A stretch of 10,763 bases of DNA from JARROD01 sp037384225 (GTDB lineage Bacteria > Pseudomonadota > Gammaproteobacteria > Pseudomonadales > Cellvibrionaceae), in contig JARROD010000104.1 of the NCBI GenBank assembly GCA_037384225.1, forward strand, positions 1-10,763, read 5' to 3'. Shown piece after piece: positions 1 through 6,737 of this stretch. The number at the start of each line of letters is the position of its first letter. Positions within the stretch are counted from its first letter, which is position 1. The position numbers were made by a program, and so were the translations under genes. The notes below the pieces were generated by a model. The model did not search any database, was not told where the DNA came from, and worked only from the letters and a program-made list of their open reading frames with translations.

Positions 1-398
1 TCGGCATCATATCCGCTATTGCCTACCCGAGTTATACAGGGTACGTCGAGCGCACGCGCCGCAGTGAATGCCAGGGTGTATTGGCTAATTTCGCTCTGGC
101 GATGGAACGTTATTTCGCCGCTAACAGTACCTATACGGGCGCGGCCGCCGGGGGCGAGGACACCGGTATTCCAGCGGCTTCGACCTTTGTTTCCAAATGT
201 CCGCTGGACGGCTCCCGGGTTTACTATAACCTCACAATCAGCGCCGCAAACAACTCCAGCTATACCCTTCAAGCCGCTCCCACCGGGCCCCAGGCCGGCA
301 ACGGATTTATCCAAATTAACTCATCCGGACAAAAAGGCTGGGATAGAGATAGTAATGGCGCGCTTTCCAATGACGAAATGAATTGGCTGGATAGATAA
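1..398 (+). CDS. pilE: Type IV minor pilin, PilE-type (3' part of gene)
   Basis: The reading frame is open from base 3 and ends at TAA 396-398, giving 131 visible residues. The start codon, prepilin leader and first half of the hydrophobic helix lie upstream of the window. The visible start, GIISAIAYPSYTGYVERTRR, is the end of the conserved N-terminal pilin helix, and the following AMERYFAANSTYTG is typical of PilE-type pilins that prime or decorate type IV pili in the inner membrane and periplasm. Visible residues 23 and 66 are cysteines and could form a disulfide (inference). Visible residues 114-125 form a canonical EF-hand loop, DRDSNGALSNDE, with acidic or polar ligands at positions 1, 3, 5, 9 and 12 and Gly at 6. 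pilY1 follows on the same strand after 159 bases, so the two are probably in one minor-pilin cluster. The family call is secure; PilE rather than another minor pilin rests on these short motifs. Confidence 0.85.
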   Translation, partial: GIISAIAYPSYTGYVERTRRSECQGVLANFALAMERYFAANSTYTGAAAGGEDTGIPAASTFVSKCPLDGSRVYYNLTISAANNSSYTLQAAPTGPQAGNGFIQINSSGQKGWDRDSNGALSNDEMNWLDR

Positions 399-557
399 TA
401 CAAAATTAATCCGCACTGCCAATGTGTGCATAGACCGCAGAATCGATGATCAATATCCTTCGGTCGACGACAGACGATGAAACCGAGAACCCGCTAAGCC
501 GGACATTAAACACCGGCAGAAATTAGCAAATGCGTTTGTTACAAGAGTAATCAGAAA
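399..557. other. Intergenic spacer between minor pilin and pilY1
   Basis: No gene, strong promoter or terminator is visible. The only structure is a short inverted repeat, GCCGG (498-502) and CCGGC (513-517), with a 10-base loop and no T-run, too weak to call a terminator. Ahead of the pilY1 ATG there is only a weak purine stretch (agag at 544-547). The two genes could be co-transcribed across this spacer, or pilY1 could have its own promoter here; the sequence does not decide. Confidence 0.4.
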
Positions 558-3500
558 ATGATATACACAACTAAAAAAGTTAAGGCCGCCGCACTGGGAT
601 TTATTTATGCTATGGCTGGCTTGGCGCCGGTGTCGGCCGACGATACGGACATTTTCTTTGGCAGGCTAACCACTTCTGTGGTCAAACCCAACGTACTGTT
701 TATTCTCGACAACTCGGGCTCTATGAGAGGCCCGGTCGGCGGTGCCCCCTATTCCTCAACGCCTCGCATAACCGCGTTACGAAACGCTTTTAAAAATATC
801 ATGACGCAAACTAGCGGCATCAACGTCGGCCTGATGCGCTTTAACGACCCGGGCGGCCCCATAATATATCCGGTTACCGATATCGATGCCCAGTATGAGG
901 ACAACCCGATCCTGACACTTCCCATAAAACAGTCCAGCGATGACGCCAGCGAAAGTCTGGCCAGCGGCGGGGGTGACGGGTCAACCAACCTTACCAACGA
1001 CTACCTGGACCTGGGCTTTTCTCAACAACAATCCACCTCATTCTCAATACAGAGCCGGGTTTCGAGCGACAGCGACGACGCCGAAGAATACACCAGCGGC
1101 AGCGTAGATACCTATGGACAAAGCCTGGATATCAACGCCTTCCAGATCAACGGATTGAGGTTTCAGAATCTGGAAATTCCCCGCCAGGCAACCATTGACT
1201 CCGCTTCCATTACCTTTACATCCAGAGAGCAAAGCAGCGGTGAACTGAGTATTCGCCTGTACGGAGAATCGTCCATTGATGCGACAACGTTTTCACAATT
1301 TTCCTGGCGGAATATTAGTCGTCGACCCAAAACAGCGAACAGTGTTTCCTGGCAACCCACTGATTGGTTTCCCAATCAAACCCACACCTCTCCCGACTTG
1401 TCGCCGATCGTCCAGGAAATTGTCTCCAATAGCAGTTGGACCAGCGGCAACAGCATCGCCTTTATTCAAACCCACGAAGGCGGATGGACTCGCGCGGCCT
1501 ATACCCACAATGGCCGTGCCCGCAGCGCCCCACTACTGAATGTCAGCTATCATGTCGCTGTCGATCAAGGGATTGCCAAGGCAACCGGCTTGCGGTTTCA
1601 AAACGTCACTATTCCCCGGGGAGCCAGGGTAACCCGTGCTTATATTCAGCTTGTCCCCAAGGTCAACAGCACATCGGGCTCGGCGCTTTCCCTGAATATA
1701 AAACTCGAAGACAGCGCCAATGCCGGCACCTACAGCACCGCAGCGGGGAATATTTCAGCCGCCAGTTATTTAAACTCATCCGTGAGCTGGAATCCGGGCG
1801 ATTGGGTTCAGGACGCCCCCGTTAAAACCCCTGACCTGAGCACACTGATACAACAGGTAGTCGATCGCAGCGACTGGTGCGGCGGCCATGCCATGGCATT
1901 TAAAATTCAGCCCGAAAGCGGCTCCGCCAACAGTAAACGGCTGGCCTACAGTTACGATGCCAACAGTGCTAAGCAACCTCAATTGGTTGTGGAATACAGC
2001 TCGCGCTCTGTCCCCGACAATACCTGCCAGCAGGTCAGTATCCGCCGGCAAATCGCGCAACCGGCCGACGACGCTGAGGAATACAGTAACGGTGGTGTTG
2101 ACGATAGCGGCCACACGCTGAATATCAACGGCAACCAGGTCAATGGTCTTAGGTTTGTGAATTTACCGCTAAAACCGGGGGCGAAAATAAGGGAAGCACA
2201 CCTGATATTCACCGCCAAAGAAAGTGACGGCGGCGCGGCGACGATGACATTGCAAGCGCAAAATGCCGTTAACCCGGACAACTTTGCCAACGCCGATAAC
2301 TACAATATCAGCCGCCGCGATAAAGTCCGTAACGCTTCGGTAAAGTGGAGCAGCGCCGGCACCCCGGCACTGACCGACTGGACAGCGGGTACTCAATACA
2401 CCTCGCCGGATATTTCCGCGCTAATACAACCCCTGGTAAACAAGCCGGACTGGAACAGTAACGCCAACGCAATCGTCTTTCTCCAAAAGCTGTCCGGCAG
2501 TCAGCGCCGCAGTTATACCTGGGACCACCTGCCGGGCGGATCTGCAGCGTTGGAAATCATGGTTGAAGCCGGGGATATGATCGCGGCTAACGGCGATAAC
2601 ACGGATAGCGGCGATAACCCCAACAGCGGTAGAGATGTTCGCGGCCAGGTGATTGACCTGGTCGATAGCATGGAAGCTAACTCCTGGACAGTAATTGTCG
2701 ACACACTCTATGAAGCCGCACGCTATTTCCGCGGCGACCCGGTTTACTGGGGTAAGTCTCGCAAACACGTCGACGCCAACGGCAATGCGATCGGCGATGA
2801 GCGCGCAGGGCTTGTCAACACCAAGCGCCTCAGCCACAGCGATTCCTGGACCGGCGGCACCCGGGTAATGCCCGAAGGCTGCAGCGATGACAATCTCAAC
2901 TCTGACAACTGCCTCGACGAACATATCACCGGCAATCCGGTTTACATCTCGCCTATCAAAGAAAGCTGTCAGGCAAACTATATCGTGCTGCTGAGCGATG
3001 GACAAGCGAACATGCCCCATTCGGAAGAGCTGATCAAGAACTATATCGGCCACAGTGGCAGTTGCATGAATAGCAACCCTAACGAGGCCTGTTCGGAAGA
3101 GCTGATCCAATGGCTGGCAACTGAAGATCAAGCACCGGATGTCAACGGCAAGAACACCGTGAAAACCTTCACCATCGCCTTTGCACTCGATGAAAACAAT
3201 CCGAGCCAATATGCCGCTATGCAATACTTGGAAAATCTGGCCGAAAAGGGCCAGGGTGCCTTTATGAAGGCGGGCAGCGAAGCCGAACTTCTGAACGCGT
3301 TTAACGAGATTTTTCAAGTAGCGCTGGATATAGATACCACGTTCGCCGCCCCCGCCGCCACCATGAGCCAGTTCAACAGTCTCACCAATTACGAGGATGT
3401 CTATTTTGCCCTGTTCAAACCCGGCAAACTGCCGCGCTGGGTCGGCAACCTGAAAAAATACAAAGTGGCAGACAGTGACCCCAATGAAGACAACTATATC

Positions 3501-5381
3501 GGCCAAAACGGTAATCTAGCCATACTTCCGGGAGAAAAGTTCTTTTCCGACGAGGTGACAAGCTTCTGGACAGATGGCGACGCCGATGGTTCCGATGTGA
3601 CAGCCGGTGGCGCGGCAATGGAATTGCCGGACAACCCGGACAACCGCAAGGTGTATACCTACTATTCCGACCCCAGCGCCAGCACCTTTATCAAAAACAA
3701 TCCACTGCACGAAGATAATGAAAAAATCACTACGGCCATGCTAGGCATTACCGGCAAGCTCAACCCGGATTCTTACCGTGTAGACCTGCTCAAGTGGGCT
3801 CGGGGTGTAGATCTTGAGGATATTGACAATGACGGTGACACCAGCGATGGCCGCAAGCAACTGGGTGATCCGCTGCACTCGCAACCGGTTGCCGTAACCT
3901 ACGGCGGCAGTGAGACCGCGCCCGACATCACCATCTTTATGACCACCAATGAAGGCTATCTGCACGCCTTCGACGGCGATACCGGCGAAGAACTGTTCGC
4001 CTTTATACCGGAGCAACTGCTGCCCAACCTGACCACCCTCTACGACAATTCCGTTACCCAGAAACACCCCTACGGTCTGGATGGCTCGATCACCCGATGG
4101 GTATATGACGCCAACCGCGACGGCGACATAAAACAAAGCGACGGCGATCATGTCTACCTTTACTTTGGTATGCGCCGCGGCGGCGATCACTACTACGCCC
4201 TTGATGTCACCGATCGCGACAACCCAAAGCTCATGTGGATACTCAACGGTGGCGCCTCTCCCTACGGGGAAATGGGCCAGTCCTGGGCCGACCCGGTAAA
4301 AGCTCGAGTGGCCTACACAGAGAACGATTCACTGGTTACCAAGGACGTGCTGCTGATCTCCGGTGGTTACGACCCGGACCAGGACACCCATAGCCTGCGC
4401 ACCGAAGACAACAAAGGTCGCGCTGTGTTTATGGTCGAAGCCGGCTATCCTTCCAGCAGCGGCAGTACGGGATCAAGTTCCACACCCTCGCCGAAACTGA
4501 TTTGGAGCGCGGGTAACGGCACCCGCCACGACCTCAACCTGAGCGACATGAAATACAGCATTCCCGGCTCGGTGAAAGCCGGCGATACCGACAACGACGG
4601 CTTGGTGGATATCCTGTTTGTCGCCGATGTCGGCGGCCAGATCTGGCGTTTCGACGTCAACAACGGCGCCGAACTCGACGACCTTGTCAGTGGCGGACTG
4701 ATCGCCGATTTTGCCGAGGGCGGAGACAAAAGTGCAACCGATGCCCGCCGTTTCTACGCCGACATCGACGCCACCACCTATATCCAGTCCGGCCGCACGC
4801 AAATCGCCCTGACCATCGGCTCGGGCTGGCGGGCCAACCCTCTGGACAAAGTTGTCGAGGATCGCTTTTATATGGTCAAACAACCTTTCACCAAACCGGC
4901 GCAATACACCAAACTAACAGAAAGTGATTTGTACGATGCGACCCGCAACAAGGCAGGGAGCGATGACGTCGACATCCGCACCGAAGCCCTTGAAAAGTTG
5001 CAAAGTGCCAATGGATGGTTCATCACCCTGAAAAAAGCGGGAGAGAAGGTACTGTCACAGAGTCTTACTTTTCAGTCGAAGGTATTTTTCACCTCCTATG
5101 AACCCAACCAGGCCATTACGACCTGTGAGCCCGTCGCCGGGTCCAGCTACCTGTTCGGTGTCAACCTCTACGATGCGACACCACTGTTTAACAACAAAGG
5201 GGAAATAGATCCCAAAAACGCCTCTTCACGTACAACGACGTCCTCTAGCAACAGCATCCCCTCGGACGGCATACTGACGGTTACAAAGAAAGGCACACCT
5301 AAGGTTAACAGTGGGCTGGATTCGAAAAAGATTCCCGGTGAGTTGGTGAAGAAAACCTACTGGTATCAACCGAACAATTAA
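558..5381 (+). CDS. pilY1: PilY1 type IV pilus tip adhesin / assembly protein with inserted beta-sandwich modules
   Basis: PilY1/PilC proteins are exported, sit at the pilus tip with minor pilins, control extension and retraction, and mediate adhesion and surface sensing. Residues 1-27 are a signal peptide (cleavage probably after VSA). A vWA-like domain starts at about residue 45 with the metal-site motif DNSGSM (51-56) and continues to about 130. It resumes after about residue 690 (LLSDGQAN at 811-818) and ends near 925. Between the halves lie three tandem beta-sandwich-like modules, about 163-333, 335-482 and 493-671, then an Asp/Asn-rich linker. The C-terminal PilC beta-propeller begins near 1085 and carries Asp-rich loops at 1088-1097, 1184-1195 (DANRDGDIKQSD) and 1343-1351 (DTDNDGLVD). 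The last matches the DxDxDxxxD calcium site known in P. aeruginosa PilY1. A Ser/Thr-rich stretch lies near the C terminus. At 1607 residues it is about 440 longer than the P. aeruginosa protein. The ATG at 558 gives the signal peptide directly, though its ribosome binding site is weak. Confidence 0.95.
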   Translation: MIYTTKKVKAAALGFIYAMAGLAPVSADDTDIFFGRLTTSVVKPNVLFILDNSGSMRGPVGGAPYSSTPRITALRNAFKNIMTQTSGINVGLMRFNDPGGPIIYPVTDIDAQYEDNPILTLPIKQSSDDASESLASGGGDGSTNLTNDYLDLGFSQQQSTSFSIQSRVSSDSDDAEEYTSGSVDTYGQSLDINAFQINGLRFQNLEIPRQATIDSASITFTSREQSSGELSIRLYGESSIDATTFSQFSWRNISRRPKTANSVSWQPTDWFPNQTHTSPDLSPIVQEIVSNSSWTSGNSIAFIQTHEGGWTRAAYTHNGRARSAPLLNVSYHVAVDQGIAKATGLRFQNVTIPRGARVTRAYIQLVPKVNSTSGSALSLNIKLEDSANAGTYSTAAGNISAASYLNSSVSWNPGDWVQDAPVKTPDLSTLIQQVVDRSDWCGGHAMAFKIQPESGSANSKRLAYSYDANSAKQPQLVVEYSSRSVPDNTCQQVSIRRQIAQPADDAEEYSNGGVDDSGHTLNINGNQVNGLRFVNLPLKPGAKIREAHLIFTAKESDGGAATMTLQAQNAVNPDNFANADNYNISRRDKVRNASVKWSSAGTPALTDWTAGTQYTSPDISALIQPLVNKPDWNSNANAIVFLQKLSGSQRRSYTWDHLPGGSAALEIMVEAGDMIAANGDNTDSGDNPNSGRDVRGQVIDLVDSMEANSWTVIVDTLYEAARYFRGDPVYWGKSRKHVDANGNAIGDERAGLVNTKRLSHSDSWTGGTRVMPEGCSDDNLNSDNCLDEHITGNPVYISPIKESCQANYIVLLSDGQANMPHSEELIKNYIGHSGSCMNSNPNEACSEELIQWLATEDQAPDVNGKNTVKTFTIAFALDENNPSQYAAMQYLENLAEKGQGAFMKAGSEAELLNAFNEIFQVALDIDTTFAAPAATMSQFNSLTNYEDVYFALFKPGKLPRWVGNLKKYKVADSDPNEDNYIGQNGNLAILPGEKFFSDEVTSFWTDGDADGSDVTAGGAAMELPDNPDNRKVYTYYSDPSASTFIKNNPLHEDNEKITTAMLGITGKLNPDSYRVDLLKWARGVDLEDIDNDGDTSDGRKQLGDPLHSQPVAVTYGGSETAPDITIFMTTNEGYLHAFDGDTGEELFAFIPEQLLPNLTTLYDNSVTQKHPYGLDGSITRWVYDANRDGDIKQSDGDHVYLYFGMRRGGDHYYALDVTDRDNPKLMWILNGGASPYGEMGQSWADPVKARVAYTENDSLVTKDVLLISGGYDPDQDTHSLRTEDNKGRAVFMVEAGYPSSSGSTGSSSTPSPKLIWSAGNGTRHDLNLSDMKYSIPGSVKAGDTDNDGLVDILFVADVGGQIWRFDVNNGAELDDLVSGGLIADFAEGGDKSATDARRFYADIDATTYIQSGRTQIALTIGSGWRANPLDKVVEDRFYMVKQPFTKPAQYTKLTESDLYDATRNKAGSDDVDIRTEALEKLQSANGWFITLKKAGEKVLSQSLTFQSKVFFTSYEPNQAITTCEPVAGSSYLFGVNLYDATPLFNNKGEIDPKNASSRTTTSSSNSIPSDGILTVTKKGTPKVNSGLDSKKIPGELVKKTYWYQPNN
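1044..2570 (+). repeat. Three tandem beta-sandwich modules inside pilY1
   Basis: Three protein-level repeats span about 1044-1556, 1560-2003 and 2034-2570. Shared landmarks are a GLRF-x-N-x-IP-x-(G)A start, an NIS block followed by a Val-x-Trp segment, a (S/T)PDLS/DIS-x-(L/I)(I/V)Q motif, an SxW/DW turn, and a closing hydrophobic strand (LLNVSY, LVVEY, LEIMVE). Modules 1 and 3 also begin with DDAEEY, and this segment is similar at DNA level (about 1075-1092 and 2068-2085). Module 2 lacks it. The pattern resembles modules of large secreted bacterial proteins with IPxGATIxxAxIxF and TPDLSxxIQEIVNR cores, similar in layout to DNRLRE-type jelly rolls. That assignment is from memory of the consensus, not a search. 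Confidence 0.8.
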
Positions 5382-5440
5382 AAAAAGAAAAAGGGGCGGT
5401 GACAAATGAGAATAATTTGCCACCGCCCCTTTTTCTTTTT
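5382..5440. terminator. Bidirectional intrinsic terminator between pilY1 and antiporter gene
   Basis: Bases 5382-5401 and 5421-5440 are a perfect 20-bp inverted repeat. Each arm has an 11-base A- or T-rich tract outside a 9-bp G+C-rich stem (GGGGCGGTG with CACCGCCCC). Inside this, after one A/C mismatch, CAAAT (5403-5407) pairs with ATTTG (5415-5419) around a 7-base loop. On either strand the stem is followed by TTTTTCTTTTT, so it should stop transcription from both sides. It begins one base after the pilY1 TAA and overlaps the first two bases (in + coordinates) of the antiporter stop codon. Confidence 0.93.
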
Positions 5441-6410
5441 ACATCGTAAGACCGTAGACGAGATAAGTGTTATACACACAGTAAGCCGCCAGTAGCAGCC
5501 CCCCCTCGAAGCGGTTGATCCGAGCCTCACCGCGAAAGCCATAGGCTGTTGCCAGCAGCATCAGGGTAAGCCCCATCATCATCGGCCAGTCCCGCACCAG
5601 CACTTCGCTATCTATCACCGGCATGGGTGAAATAGTACCGGCAATGCCGACCACCGCCAGTAGGTTAAACATATTCGAACCCACCACATTGCCGATGGCG
5701 ATATCGTGCTCGCCCTTGCGGGCGGCGATAACCGAAGCGGCCAGTTCCGGCAGGGAAGTACCCAGGGCGACAATGGTCAGGCCGATAACAAGATCGCTGA
5801 CGCCGAGGGACTCGGCAACGCGCACCGCCCCCCATACCAGAACCCGGGAGCTGACGATCAGCAACGCCAGCCCGGCCACCAGCCAGAAAAGCGCACGCGC
5901 CAGAGACATAGCGCGCGCTTGGAGATTCCGCTCGACCTCGGAGCCAAAATGATCGTCTCGATTGCGCAGGGCGGAAAACACAGACCAGCCGATCAGCCCG
6001 AAAAAACCCAGCAGCAACGACACCGCTTCCCAGCGGCTGAGTGATTTATCCCAGAGAATTGCACCGGCAACAGCGCCGATCAATAAAAGCAGGGGCAGCT
6101 CCTTGCGGACAATGTTCGAGTGCACGGCAATCGGCGCAATCAGCGCTGTAACCCCCAAAACCAGCCCGGTATTGACAATATTCGAGCCAAAGGCATTACC
6201 CAGCGCCAGACCGGGATTGCCATCCGCCGCCGCTATCGCCGATACCACCATTTCCGGCGCCGAGGTACCGAAGCCGACAATCACTGTGCCAATCAACAAT
6301 GACGGCATACCCGCGTGAAGCGCCGTTGCCGCCGCCCCGTCCACAAAACGGTCTGCGCTCCAGACCAATACAATAAAACCGACCAGTATGGCCAGTAACA
6401 CCAGGATCAT
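5439..6410 (-). CDS. Calcium/sodium antiporter, CaCA family (YrbG-like)
   Basis: This is an inner-membrane antiporter of the Ca2+/cation antiporter family that probably exports Ca2+ in exchange for Na+ (ion use inferred from the family). It is rich in hydrophobic segments and has the two inverted alpha repeats that form the ion site: GTSAPE (48-53) with GNAFGSN (71-77), and GTSLPE (217-222) with GNVVGSN (240-246). A charged cytoplasmic loop (LRNRDDHFGSEVERN) separates the halves. I chose the ATG at 6408-6410 (323 residues, the usual family length) because AAGGA at 6417-6421 lies 6 bases before it and the protein then starts directly with a membrane helix. A GTG at 6477-6479 would add 23 residues not typical of the family. 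The gene is apparently monocistronic and convergent with pilY1, sharing its terminator. The symbol is left blank because it could be any paralogue of this family. Confidence 0.93.
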   Translation of the reverse strand: MILVLLAILVGFIVLVWSADRFVDGAAATALHAGMPSLLIGTVIVGFGTSAPEMVVSAIAAADGNPGLALGNAFGSNIVNTGLVLGVTALIAPIAVHSNIVRKELPLLLLIGAVAGAILWDKSLSRWEAVSLLLGFFGLIGWSVFSALRNRDDHFGSEVERNLQARAMSLARALFWLVAGLALLIVSSRVLVWGAVRVAESLGVSDLVIGLTIVALGTSLPELAASVIAARKGEHDIAIGNVVGSNMFNLLAVVGIAGTISPMPVIDSEVLVRDWPMMMGLTLMLLATAYGFRGEARINRFEGGLLLAAYCVYNTYLVYGLTM

Positions 6411-6416
6411 AACCAT

Positions 6417-6421
6417 TCCTT
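6417..6421 (-). promoter_or_regulatory. Ribosome binding site deciding the antiporter start
   Basis: On the minus strand AAGGA is followed by six bases (ATGGTT) and then the ATG at 6408-6410. The ATG inside that spacer directly abuts the AAGGA and is therefore a poor start, as is the upstream GTG at 6477-6479. Confidence 0.6.
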
Positions 6422-6726
6422 GTAGCGGCTCAACAGCTTGATTCACCGGCGACGGGTAACCTTTAGGTATTTGGTTCACCCGGTAGGCGAAATGCTGGTG
6501 AGCAGATTAAACAGATTCAGGTACAAACGGCCGGTATCGCTACCGTAAGGTCCCAATAATCCGCTGTATTTCCGGCGGCACTCTACTTCCTTTCGCTTGT
6601 TTTTTAAACACTGACTCGCGAACCACACGTCGTGAAACAGTGAGGATTCCAGCAGTCCGTCTCCCCGTAGGATGATTCCGCGCCATTAAACGTCCAATCA
6701 GAGTAAAATAAAGCATACAAATCTCC

Positions 6727-6731
6727 AGGAG
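6727..6731 (+). promoter_or_regulatory. Strong ribosome binding site of the M1 aminopeptidase gene
   Basis: AGGAG lies 6 bases before the ATG at 6738, which fixes the start and gives a complete lipoprotein signal peptide. Confidence 0.75.
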
Positions 6732-6737
6732 TACTCC

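Larger units (their letters stand above)
6411..6737. other. Intergenic region between divergent antiporter and peptidase genes
   Basis: These 327 bases separate two divergent genes and should hold both promoters. I see no convincing protein-coding gene. For the peptidase gene, TAAAAT at 6704-6709 is a possible -10 box (5 of 6 to TATAAT), but no acceptable -35 box lies 16-18 bases upstream, so the promoter is weak or activator-dependent. A small hairpin, CGGTA (6532-6536) with TACCG (6541-6545) and a 4-base loop, is present. No promoter for the antiporter gene could be picked out. Confidence 0.4.

Noticed and set aside
2730..2738. RGD tripeptide in PilY1 (residues 725-727), recalling the integrin-binding RGD of P. 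aeruginosa PilY1
   Set aside because: It lies in the vWA-like region (AARYFRGDPVYWG), not beside the propeller calcium loop where the P. aeruginosa RGD is found, so equivalence is unlikely.
2421..3506. 361-codon open frame on the minus strand inside pilY1
   Set aside because: It lies antisense to well-supported pilY1 coding sequence, has no recognisable motif or ribosome binding site, and is explained by codon bias of the real frame. The same applies to the frames at 3741-4190 and 4473-4904 on the minus strand.
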